Assembly (NCBI RefSeq): GCF_040361215.1
Contig: NZ_APND01000001.1
Location: 992,001 to 1,056,000 of the forward strand
Source: Salinisphaera dokdonensis
GTDB lineage: Bacteria; Pseudomonadota; Gammaproteobacteria; Nevskiales; Salinisphaeraceae
Reading direction: 5' to 3'
DNA: 64,000 nucleotides
The notes beneath the pieces are model-generated. The model ran no database searches. It was not told the origin of the DNA and saw nothing but the letters and a program-made list of their open reading frames with translations. A program made the translations under genes and the position numbers. Below are positions 42,903 to 50,542 of this stretch, in pieces. How positions within the stretch are numbered: position 1 is the stretch's first letter; each line of letters starts with the position of its first letter.

Positions 42903-43349
42903 TCAAATAACGACACAAGTCAGGCTCTCCAGCGCGACCGGCAAAGGCGGCACACGAAACCGGCCGAGACTCACTCCTGGCAACACGTCGCTTCCCTCCC
43001 CTGTCAGGGGCAGGCGCACGCGCACGCCATAGCCGCCGTCTAACGCGCATGCGGCTTTGGCTTGGACCGTCACGGCCTCAATCACCCTGCTTGGCAACCA
43101 ATCGAGGCTGCGCGCCACTGCCTGCTGCACTTGAGCCTCTTGCACTGCCGCATAGTCGGCACCCAGCAGCGGGCTAACCGCCACTGCCTGCTCGGCGCCC
43201 GCCCGCGACGCACTTTCTACCGCCGACTTCAGAACATAGGCATAACCGTAGTAAGTGATCCCGCTGGCGATCGCCAAAAGTAGCGGCAGCACCAAGGCAA
43301 ACTCCACGATGGCGGCCCCCGTCTGGCGTATAAGACTGCTACCGCCCAT
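42903..43349 (-). CDS. TadE-like minor pseudopilin (second copy)
   Basis: 148 residues from the ATG at 43349. QTGAAIVEFALVLPLLLAIA carries the type IVb prepilin signature: glycine 11 before the cleavage site and glutamate at +5. The rest is periplasmic with two cysteines. It overlaps the 3' end of the other TadE gene by 11 bases. It may be TadE or TadF; the two genes cannot be told apart with certainty. Confidence 0.82.
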   Translation of the reverse strand: MGGSSLIRQTGAAIVEFALVLPLLLAIASGITYYGYAYVLKSAVESASRAGAEQAVAVSPLLGADYAAVQEAQVQQAVARSLDWLPSRVIEAVTVQAKAACALDGGYGVRVRLPLTGEGSDVLPGVSLGRFRVPPLPVALESLTCVVI

Positions 43350-43848
43350 CGTCGGACCGGGGAACAACTGCCGCGCCCGTTGCCCGCACGTACGCAGGCA
43401 AGGGCGCGAGAGCAACGCGTGGAAACTGCGGCCAGAGCGACGAGAACGCCGGAGCTAGACTGAGACTGACCATCCGCCCGCCTGCCGCCCCTGAGTCGAT
43501 CACACAAAAGTACGACGCTGGCGGCGCATTTCCCGCACCATCCACCGGCGTATCGCACTCCTGCCTGAGCTCGATTTCTGGCGGCTCGCCGGGCAGGAAG
43601 GAAAGCGCTTCTGCGACGCGAAGTGACGCGCGAACCACAGCCAGCGTGGCATAGCTCGGGGCATTCGGGTCCGCCGAAATCGCAGCATCGGCACCGCGCT
43701 GGGCAGCGTGGGCCACGGCTTGATGGGTAACGAAAGCAATGGAAGCGTAGAGCACGCCGATCACCAACAGCAGGAATACCGGCAAAACCAACGCGAACTC
43801 AATAAGACTCGCGCCTGTCTGAAAGCCTCGTGATCCAACTTCGCGCAT
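43339..43848 (-). CDS. TadE-like minor pseudopilin (first copy)
   Basis: 169 residues with the prepilin signature QTGASLIEFALVLPVFLLL: glycine 12 before the cleavage site, glutamate 17 at +5. The periplasmic part has two cysteines (RQECDTP, SYFCVID) that could form a disulfide. It lies 18 bases after the flp stop. Minor pseudopilins of this type are needed for Flp pilus assembly. Confidence 0.85.
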   Translation of the reverse strand: MREVGSRGFQTGASLIEFALVLPVFLLLVIGVLYASIAFVTHQAVAHAAQRGADAAISADPNAPSYATLAVVRASLRVAEALSFLPGEPPEIELRQECDTPVDGAGNAPPASYFCVIDSGAAGGRMVSLSLAPAFSSLWPQFPRVALAPLPAYVRATGAAVVPRSDDGR

Positions 43849-43866
43849 GGCAGACCCTTGGCACGT

Positions 43867-44064
43867 TTAAGCGCTATTGATCGTGCTCGCAGCCGTACCG
43901 AATAGACCCGTGATGGCGCTCGCCAGACCGAACTGCGCGCCCGCAAAAACTGCGATGGCGATAACGGCCACGATCAATACATACTCAATCAGGGTCGCAC
44001 CACGCTGACGCTGAATGTCACCGCTGGGCATCAACAACCGGCAAAACCACTGCAAATGAATCAT
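43867..44064 (-). CDS. flp: Flp-family type IVb major pilin
   Basis: 65 residues. The leader ends at G22; the mature protein starts ATLIEYVLIVAVIAIAVF, with glutamate +5 and tyrosine +6, the Flp hallmark. The mature pilin is about 43 residues. The leader is longer than usual; a start at M12 (MPSGDIQRQRG) is an alternative. It is the first gene of the Tad operon. The matching prepilin peptidase (TadV) is not in the window. Confidence 0.9.
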   Translation of the reverse strand: MIHLQWFCRLLMPSGDIQRQRGATLIEYVLIVAVIAIAVFAGAQFGLASAITGLFGTAASTINSA

Positions 44065-44237
44065 AGGACATACCTTCTCAGTTTCTGGCCTGAACGGCCG
44101 ATTCTTGATTGAGGAACGGAGGTTTCACAACTTCGCTCTTTCATCCATGTTTATCGGCCTCGAACAGCGAACATTTAGTGGCGACCTTCACCGAAAGTTG
44201 CATTTTCCGCGGACTATCAAGAGTCGCTAGCAAGCGT

Positions 44238-45281
44238 ATGAATGCAGGCTGGCGAGCTTTCGTTACCAACGATTTCTGCCTTGCTGCTTTGTCTCTGTTC
44301 TATGTGCTCGCGTGTCGGTCGGTCGTTGCGCAGGCCAGTTCGGAGATTTTCGACGACCAGCGAAGTCTGCTTCTCTGGCCGTTTTTTATCCCTCCTATTG
44401 CCATCGGCCTCCTGCTTGCGCTGTGCTTTCACACGCTCGTCATTGAGCGCCCAGCTCATCCCACGCGAACGATTATCTCGCGGTTCGCAGCACTTCGCCT
44501 GCCGGGCCACCTTGTCCCGGGCGCTCTCGGCTTCTTCTTCATCGCACCGATAATTTTTTACTTCGGACAGATGAAATCACTTATGGATTATCTTGCGTTT
44601 TGCCGCTGGGATGAGACGTTCCGACAGATCGACCTTTGGCTCGGCGCCGGTAACTACCCGCATACCTATTTCTCATGGCTCGTTGAAACGCGCCTTCGCT
44701 ATGAGGTGCTTTCCGCGGCATATCATCCGATATGGGTCAGTTGCTGCCTCGCGCTGCTTGCCTATGCATTGTTCGTGAGCCCTCCTGGCGAGCGCCGCTC
44801 CATTTTCCTCCTAAGCTTCGCCAGCGCGTGGATACTAATCGGCACTGTAGTGGCTTTAGCCCTTAACTCCGGCGGGCCGGTGTTTTTCGAGCTGTACACC
44901 GGCACCAATGAGTACGCTGCTCTCGTAGAGCACCTCGCAGAACTCACGAACCCCAATGGCCTTGGCAGCTTCCTGCTAGCGGAGAAGCTAGCAGCTTTCA
45001 AGAAGGCGGGGATTGCGCCGCCGGGATTTGGCATATCCGCAATGCCCAGCATGCATGTGAGCATCGCCTGCCTGACACTGCTGCGCGCCTGGCATGCAGG
45101 TGTATGGGCTCGGACTCTGGCGAGCTGTTATCTGCTGGCCATTTTTGTCGGGTCGATCGTACTCGGCTGGCATTACGCCGCCGATGGCCTTGTCGCAATC
45201 GCGCTCACTCTGTTCCTCTGGCGCATTGCGACATCCGTGGTCAGAATGCAGCGCAGAATTCTCGAACCGCGACTCACATGA
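44238..45281 (+). CDS. PAP2-family integral membrane protein
   Basis: 347 residues from the ATG at 44238 (no clear ribosome-binding site; upstream non-ATG starts exist in frame). About six membrane segments. The C-terminal part has PAP2-like motifs: SAMPSMHVSIACL and, about 55 residues later, LGWHYAADGLVAI, the two histidine-containing motifs of lipid phosphatases and phosphotransferases such as the inositolphosphorylceramide synthase group. It may act on lipid phosphates or glycolipids. Its base composition is visibly less GC-rich than its neighbours, suggesting later acquisition. The stop overlaps the apaH start as ATGA. Confidence 0.75.
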   Translation: MNAGWRAFVTNDFCLAALSLFYVLACRSVVAQASSEIFDDQRSLLLWPFFIPPIAIGLLLALCFHTLVIERPAHPTRTIISRFAALRLPGHLVPGALGFFFIAPIIFYFGQMKSLMDYLAFCRWDETFRQIDLWLGAGNYPHTYFSWLVETRLRYEVLSAAYHPIWVSCCLALLAYALFVSPPGERRSIFLLSFASAWILIGTVVALALNSGGPVFFELYTGTNEYAALVEHLAELTNPNGLGSFLLAEKLAAFKKAGIAPPGFGISAMPSMHVSIACLTLLRAWHAGVWARTLASCYLLAIFVGSIVLGWHYAADGLVAIALTLFLWRIATSVVRMQRRILEPRLT

Positions 45282-46099
45282 GCGTTTTCTGCATAGGCGA
45301 TATACATGGCGCCCTCATACCTCTCGATCAGCTACTCGACCGCCTGCCCTCAGCCAGAGAATCGCACGCACTTTGGTTCGTCGGCGATCTAGTCAATCGC
45401 GGACCTGACTCTCTGGGCGTGCTCCGGCGGATCCGAGATATGGGTGATCGGGCCGTCACCGTGATCGGCAATCATGACCTGAGCCTGCTGGCGCTGGCCC
45501 AGCGGCCAGATGCGCTGGACTCGGCGAAACCTTCGCTCCGGCCGCTGCTGGAGGCGCCGGACTGCGACGAACTGCTGGAATGGCTGCGCCACCGTCCATT
45601 GATGCATCGCGACGAATCGCTGGGGTGGACAATGGTGCACGCCGGGATACCTGCAGAATGGACGATCCAAGAAGCCCAAGCGCGCGCTACCGAGCTCGAG
45701 AATGCCCTGCGCGGGCCTGATCACGGGGCATTTCTAGCCGAACTTTTCGGCAATACACCCGAGCAATGGGATCCGCAGCTTGCCGGGGCGGAGCGCCTGC
45801 GCTACATAGCCAATACGCTGACGCGTCAGCGCTTCGTGCATGCAGATGGGCGCCTGGACATGGATTACAAGAGAACCCTGGCTGGCGCGCCACCAGAGCT
45901 GCTGCCCTGGTTCGCCGTGCCGGAGCGCGCATCAGCTCACGAACGCATCGTGTTCGGTCACTGGTCCGCACTGGAGCGCATCGAGTGGCCGGAACACAAC
46001 GTCTGGGGTATCGATACCGGCGCCGCCTGGGGCGGTCAGCTGAGCGCATTGCGCCTCGATAGCGCAACGCCCGAACTGGTACAAGTCGACGCCGGCTGA
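45278..46099 (+). CDS. apaH: Symmetrical bis(5'-nucleosyl)-tetraphosphatase
   Basis: 273 residues, the normal length. Metallophosphatase motifs are GDIHG, GDLVNRGPDS, GNHD and VHAGI; the C-terminal FGHWSALERI is typical for ApaH. It hydrolyses Ap4A to two ADP and also removes nucleoside-tetraphosphate caps from RNA. Its usual neighbours rsmA and apaG are not adjacent: rsmA is about 12 kb away and apaG is missing from the window. Confidence 0.95.
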   Translation: MSVFCIGDIHGALIPLDQLLDRLPSARESHALWFVGDLVNRGPDSLGVLRRIRDMGDRAVTVIGNHDLSLLALAQRPDALDSAKPSLRPLLEAPDCDELLEWLRHRPLMHRDESLGWTMVHAGIPAEWTIQEAQARATELENALRGPDHGAFLAELFGNTPEQWDPQLAGAERLRYIANTLTRQRFVHADGRLDMDYKRTLAGAPPELLPWFAVPERASAHERIVFGHWSALERIEWPEHNVWGIDTGAAWGGQLSALRLDSATPELVQVDAG

Positions 46100-46105
46100 G
46101 CCCGA

Positions 46106-47209
46106 TTAGAAGTCCCGGATGACGCCTACCTGATACGAGGTGTCGAGTTCCTCGACGCCAGGCTCGGGGTTATTGTTGTACTCGTGATCGAGCGCGCCCC
46201 GAATACGCCAGACAGCGCTGTTGGCGATCGGCACTTCTACGCCAAACGCGGATTCGAGCACGAAGTTCTCGCTCGGACTGTTGCTGACCTCCGGGAAGAT
46301 CGTGAACTCGTGCGTCAGCTTCATCCATTCCCCAACGAGCTGGGCGTAATCCCAACCTGCGGAGAAGATCAATTCACTACTCTCGGAGTCATCGGTATAG
46401 GCCTCGTACTGGTAGCCGAGGCCACTCCGGACCTTGAACGTCAGCCGATCGCGACGCGCCAAGAAGAAGCCAGGGCCAAACAGGGTCCGCGACCGCAGGT
46501 CGATATCCTCGAACTCGTCCTTCTCCAACTGCTGCTGAGCAAACCAGAAGATCCGACGAGTAATGTCCTGCTCGTAGCGGGCCTTGCCGAGATACTCCTC
46601 TGCAGTCTGCTCTTCGTCCTCTTCTTCGCGGTCAACCGATGCCGATAGAGACAGACGCTTGTCGCCGGTGTCCCGCAATGCCGACACCTCGGTGAGCAAC
46701 GAACTACTGTCCGTGTTGCCTGAATTGCCGTTGATCGCCAACTCGAAACGTCCGGACCAATAGTCCGCGTCCTCGGGCGGCAGCGCATCCGCCTCTGGCA
46801 ACTCGTATTCATCGTCATCCGCCTGCGCCGCGACCACTTGGGGCGCTACCTCGGCGACGCTCGCGAGAACGTCTTCGGGTTTAGAGCCGGAAGGCACGGA
46901 CCGCCCATCGATGTGGATCGACTGCCCGCCCTGCTCGGGCTCATAGACGAATTGGCCTTGAACTTCTTCGCCCGACTCCAGGCGCAACGGAAGCTCGCCG
47001 TCGCTGGCGAGACCGTCTATTTGGTCACGCGGCACTACGAGATCATCCGAGAAACGCGTCTTGAGATGTAACTCGTCCGCCGACATGGAGATCACGCTGC
47101 CCTTGAGCACACTCCCATCCGACAGATAGACGGTATCGGCATGCGCCGACGACGCATACAACGCGACGCCCACAACCAATGCCCCAAGCCCCAATCGAAT
47201 CACACCCAT
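46106..47209 (-). CDS. DUF481 outer-membrane protein
   Basis: 367 residues from the ATG at 47209, preceded by GGGGGAT. Signal peptide to about residue 24 (ALYASSAHA). An N-terminal beta domain (TVYLSDGSVLKGSVISMSAD) and a Glu/Asp-rich linker lead to a C-terminal DUF481 barrel with SGRFELAINGNSGNTDSSSL and an aromatic last residue in VGVIRDF. DUF481 proteins are outer-membrane barrels of unknown role, sometimes salt-induced. It ends six bases after the apaH stop, convergent. Confidence 0.85.
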   Translation of the reverse strand: MGVIRLGLGALVVGVALYASSAHADTVYLSDGSVLKGSVISMSADELHLKTRFSDDLVVPRDQIDGLASDGELPLRLESGEEVQGQFVYEPEQGGQSIHIDGRSVPSGSKPEDVLASVAEVAPQVVAAQADDDEYELPEADALPPEDADYWSGRFELAINGNSGNTDSSSLLTEVSALRDTGDKRLSLSASVDREEEDEEQTAEEYLGKARYEQDITRRIFWFAQQQLEKDEFEDIDLRSRTLFGPGFFLARRDRLTFKVRSGLGYQYEAYTDDSESSELIFSAGWDYAQLVGEWMKLTHEFTIFPEVSNSPSENFVLESAFGVEVPIANSAVWRIRGALDHEYNNNPEPGVEELDTSYQVGVIRDF

Positions 47210-47250
47210 TCTATCCCCCAAGCCTCGGCCATATGGCCGTATCTATACGC

Positions 47251-47282
47251 AAAAAAAAGCCGGCTCTGCAGCCGGCTTTTCA
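47251..47282 (-). terminator. Rho-independent terminator of the ribosomal operon
   Basis: AAAAGCCGGCT (47255-47265) pairs with AGCCGGCTTTT (47270-47280). On the minus strand the stem is followed by a run of eight T, 20 bases after the rplQ stop. Confidence 0.9.
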
Positions 47283-47302
47283 ATTTATCAGAGCACGCTG
47301 TC

Positions 47303-47704
47303 TTAGACAGTCGCCTCTTCGGTTTCGTCTTCGTCAACGTCGACCATCGGACGATCGACCAACTCCACGTAGGCCATCGGCGCGTTGTCGCCGGGACGGT
47401 TACCGCACTTGAGAATGCGAAGGTAGCCGCCCGGGCGCTGCGCGTAGCGCTGGCCCAGCTCGCTGAACAGCTTGCCGACCGCTTCCTTATCCCGCAGCCG
47501 GGCAAACGCCACACGACGGTTAGCGACGCTATCCGTCTTGGCAAGCGTGATCAAGGGCTCGGCCACCCGACGCAATTCCTTGGCCTTGGGCAGCGTCGTG
47601 CGAATCAACTCGTGCTTGAACAGCGACGACGACATGTTTTTCATCATGGCGGCGCGGTGCGACGACTCACGCCCCAGATTGGTACCGCTCTTGCGATGAC
47701 GCAT
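47303..47704 (-). CDS. rplQ: 50S ribosomal protein L17
   Basis: 133 residues with the family start MRHRKSGTNLGRESSHRAAM. It lies near the exit tunnel of the large subunit. Last gene of the alpha operon, 47 bases after rpoA and just before the operon terminator. The last 18 residues are acidic (VDVDEDETEEATV), an extension compared with E. coli. Confidence 0.97.
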   Translation of the reverse strand: MRHRKSGTNLGRESSHRAAMMKNMSSSLFKHELIRTTLPKAKELRRVAEPLITLAKTDSVANRRVAFARLRDKEAVGKLFSELGQRYAQRPGGYLRILKCGNRPGDNAPMAYVELVDRPMVDVDEDETEEATV

Positions 47705-47751
47705 ATCTGATATTCCTTAGTCTGCGACTACAAAAAAGCGCTAGCTGAGAG

Positions 47752-48738
47752 CTAGGCTTTTTCGAGTTCTGCCGGCGGCCAGTTCTCTACCGACATGCCG
47801 AGTTTGAGTCCATGTTCCGCCAGCACTTCGCTGATCTCAGTCAGCGATTTCTTGCCGAGGTTAGGCGTGCGCATCAGCTCGGTCTCGGTACGCTGAACCA
47901 GATCACCCACGTAATGGATGTCTTCCGCCTTCAGGCAGTTGGTCGAACGAACCGTGAGCTCGAGATCCTCGATCGGCTTCAGCAAGGTCGGGTCAATCTT
48001 GCCGGTCTCACCCTTCCGGCTCGACTCCTCGCGTGCTTCCAGGTCGACAAAAACCGACAGCTGATCGTACAACGTGGCCGCTGCGGTGCGCACGGCATCC
48101 TCCGGCTCAACGCTGCCATTGGTCTCGATATCCAAGACCAGCTTGTCGAGGTCGGTCCGCTGTTCAACACGCGCACGCTCCACTGCGTAGCTCACCCGAC
48201 GGATCGGGCTGAAGCTGGCATCGAGGCGCAGGGCGCCGATTTCAGTCGCGCCGGTATCTTCTTCACCCGGCTCCGACTTGCTCTGCGCGGGCTGATAGCC
48301 ACGGCCACGCTCCACCTTCATGCTCATCCGCAGCTCACCACTCGTGAGATGTGCGATGACCAGATCCGGGTTCACGATCTCGACGTCGTGATCGGTGGTG
48401 ATATCACCCGCCGTCACAGGCCCCTGACCACTCTTGTGCAGGTGCAGCTCAGCCTCATCGCGCGAGTGCATGCGCACCGCCACGTTTTTGAGGTTGAGCA
48501 GCACGTCGATGACATCTTCCTGCATGCCTTCGACCGTGGTGTACTCATGAAGCACACCGTCAATCTTCGCCTCGGTGATCGCCGCCCCTGGAATGGAGGA
48601 CAGCAGAATCCGCCGAATCGCGTTTCCGAGCGTGTGACCGTAGCCGCGCTCGAGCGGCTCCAGCGCGATCTTGGCGCGGCGTTCGTTCGCCCGCTCAACC
48701 TCGACCAGGCGCGGTTTCAGCAATTCACTGGACTGCAT
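47752..48738 (-). CDS. rpoA: RNA polymerase alpha subunit
   Basis: 328 residues. The N-terminal dimerisation domain contains LEPLERGYGHTLGNAIRRIL; the C-terminal domain contains LTVRSTNCLKAEDIHYVGDL, with the arginine that contacts UP-element DNA. The linker around residues 160-170 is acidic (SEPGEEDTG). Part of the alpha operon between rpsD and rplQ, as in most proteobacteria. Confidence 0.98.
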   Translation of the reverse strand: MQSSELLKPRLVEVERANERRAKIALEPLERGYGHTLGNAIRRILLSSIPGAAITEAKIDGVLHEYTTVEGMQEDVIDVLLNLKNVAVRMHSRDEAELHLHKSGQGPVTAGDITTDHDVEIVNPDLVIAHLTSGELRMSMKVERGRGYQPAQSKSEPGEEDTGATEIGALRLDASFSPIRRVSYAVERARVEQRTDLDKLVLDIETNGSVEPEDAVRTAAATLYDQLSVFVDLEAREESSRKGETGKIDPTLLKPIEDLELTVRSTNCLKAEDIHYVGDLVQRTETELMRTPNLGKKSLTEISEVLAEHGLKLGMSVENWPPAELEKA

Positions 48739-48774
48739 AATGCAAATACCTCTTGCCGTCTAGGACAGCGCCAA

Positions 48775-49398
48775 TTACTTCGAGTAAAGCTCGACTACCA
48801 GATTCTCGTTGATATCCGGCAGCACCTGATCGCGATCCGGCACCGCTTTGAAGGTCCCCTTGAGGCCCTTCTCGTCCACCTCGACCCACTCGCTGATACC
48901 GAGCTGCGAGGCAACCTGGAGCGACTCGAGGATACGTGGTTGGTGTTTGGCGCGATTGCGAATGGCAACCGTATCGCCGACCTTGACCTCGTAGGACGGA
49001 ATGTTGACCGGATAATCGTTGACCGCCACCGCCTTGTGGTTCACCAACTGCCGCGCTTCAGCGCGCGTCGAGGCAAAGCCCATGCGATAGACGACATTGT
49101 CGAGGCGTGACTCAAGCTGCTGCAGCAGCAGCACGCCGGTCGCGCCCTTGTTCTGGGCCGCCTTCTTGTAATAGTTGCGAAACTGGTTTTCCAGCACGCC
49201 ATACATATGCCGAAGTTTCTGCTTTTCACGCAGCTGCAGCGCGTAATCGGAAAGGCGTTGGCGACGCGCGGTGCCCTGGGCACCCGGCAGCGTATCGATC
49301 TTGCATTTGCCTTCCAGCGAACGACCGCGCCCCTTCAAGAACAGGTCGGTACCTGCTCGGCGCGAAAGCTTGCATTTCGGTCCCGTATATTTAGCCAT
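48775..49398 (-). CDS. rpsD: 30S ribosomal protein S4
   Basis: 207 residues with the start MAKYTGPKCKLSRRAGTDLF and an S4 RNA-binding domain (LESRLDNVVYRMGFASTRAE). S4 nucleates 30S assembly. In E. coli it also represses the alpha operon by binding a pseudoknot ahead of rpsM. Confidence 0.98.
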   Translation of the reverse strand: MAKYTGPKCKLSRRAGTDLFLKGRGRSLEGKCKIDTLPGAQGTARRQRLSDYALQLREKQKLRHMYGVLENQFRNYYKKAAQNKGATGVLLLQQLESRLDNVVYRMGFASTRAEARQLVNHKAVAVNDYPVNIPSYEVKVGDTVAIRNRAKHQPRILESLQVASQLGISEWVEVDEKGLKGTFKAVPDRDQVLPDINENLVVELYSK

Positions 49399-49435
49399 TT
49401 CTTTCTACCTGTTCCTGTGCGTTCGCCCGAGCGCG

Positions 49436-49837
49436 CTAGACGCGGCGCTTCTTGGGCGGGCGGCAACCGTTGTGCGGGATGGGGGTCACATCGATGATGC
49501 CCGTGACCTTGAAACCTGCACCGTTGAGCGAGCGTACGGCCGCCTCACGCCCCGGGCCGGGACCCTTGACGCGAACTTCGAGATTCTTGACCCCGTACTG
49601 GTTGGCACCCTCGCCCGCGCGCTCAGCTGCAACCTGCGCAGCGAACGGCGTGCTCTTGCGGGAACCCTTGAAGCCGCAGCTTCCCGAGGTGCACCACGCA
49701 AGGACGTTGCCTTGACGATCCGAAATCGTGATGATCGTATTGTTGAACGTCGCATACACGAAGGCGATGCCGTCCGTGACGTTGCGGCGTGCGCGCGACT
49801 TGCGCGTACGGGTCGAAGAAGAAGTGCCTGTCGCCAT
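49436..49837 (-). CDS. rpsK: 30S ribosomal protein S11
   Basis: 133 residues. The core GIAFVYATFNNTIITISDRQ and the C-terminal DVTPIPHNGCRPPKKRRV are diagnostic. It shapes the mRNA exit side of the platform. 33 bases after rpsM. Confidence 0.98.
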   Translation of the reverse strand: MATGTSSSTRTRKSRARRNVTDGIAFVYATFNNTIITISDRQGNVLAWCTSGSCGFKGSRKSTPFAAQVAAERAGEGANQYGVKNLEVRVKGPGPGREAAVRSLNGAGFKVTGIIDVTPIPHNGCRPPKKRRV

Positions 49838-49870
49838 AAAGCGTTACCTGTACTCTCGTGCGAGAACGAA

Positions 49871-50227
49871 CTAGCGGCGAATGGGCCGGCGAGGACCCTT
49901 ACGCGTGCGCGAATTGGTTTTGGTGCGCTGGCCGCGCACGGGCAGACCGCGACGATGACGCAGACCGCGATAACAGCCAAGGTCCATCAGACGCTTGATG
50001 TTCATCGAGATCTCGCGACGCAGATCGCCCTCGATCGTGTACTGCTGCACCTGAGCGCGCAGTGCCTCGACCTCACCCTCGGTGAGATCCTTGATCTTGG
50101 TATCGGTCGCCACTTCGGCCGACGCGCAGATCTCGCGCGCCCGGGTGAACCCGACGCCGTAAAGTGACGTCAGTGCCACGACCGCGTGCTTGTTGATCGG
50201 GAGGTTAACTCCAGCGATTCGCGCCAT
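49871..50227 (-). CDS. rpsM: 30S ribosomal protein S13
   Basis: 118 residues, starting MARIAGVNLPINKHAVVALT and ending in a basic tail (GPRRPIRR) that contacts P-site tRNA. First gene of the alpha operon; a good promoter lies about 80 bases upstream. Confidence 0.98.
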   Translation of the reverse strand: MARIAGVNLPINKHAVVALTSLYGVGFTRAREICASAEVATDTKIKDLTEGEVEALRAQVQQYTIEGDLRREISMNIKRLMDLGCYRGLRHRRGLPVRGQRTKTNSRTRKGPRRPIRR

Positions 50228-50302
50228 TCGATTGATCTCCCAGCTATTGGGCGTTGGTTGAGTGCCGGCTCAGGCGCCCGCGAATTATTCAACCGTGGAA
50301 AA

Positions 50303-50338
50303 GCCCGCCAATATAGCCTTTCTGTTCAGTGATTACAA
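50303..50338 (-). promoter_or_regulatory. Candidate alpha-operon promoter ahead of rpsM
   Basis: On the minus strand TTGTAA (50333-50338) and TATATT (50310-50315) are spaced by exactly 17 bases; the -10 matches 5 of 6. Transcription would start near 50303, giving a leader of about 75 bases before rpsM. In E. coli the S4-binding pseudoknot lies in this leader; I could not confirm such a fold by eye. Confidence 0.6.
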
Positions 50339-50348
50339 GACGTACCGA

Positions 50349-50465
50349 CTAACCCTGGCGCTGCTTATGGCGCGGGTCTGTCGAGCAGATGACCATCACG
50401 GCGCCGTTGCGGCGGATGACCTTGCAGTTACGGCAAATTTTCTTGACCGATGCTCTAACTTTCAT
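50349..50465 (-). CDS. rpmJ: 50S ribosomal protein L36
   Basis: 38 residues: MKVRASVKKICRNCKVIRRN, then GAVMVICSTDPRHKQRQG. The zinc ribbon is complete (Cys11, Cys14, Cys27, His33), so this is the zinc-binding form. It lies between secY and rpsM, its normal place. Its TAG stop is at 50349-50351. Confidence 0.96.
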   Translation of the reverse strand: MKVRASVKKICRNCKVIRRNGAVMVICSTDPRHKQRQG

Positions 50466-50542
50466 GTCCTACCTCTGACATCACGCCGGCCGCATGAACA
50501 GCCGGAGGTGTATCCGTTAAATCCGTATTCAACCAGCTCCGA

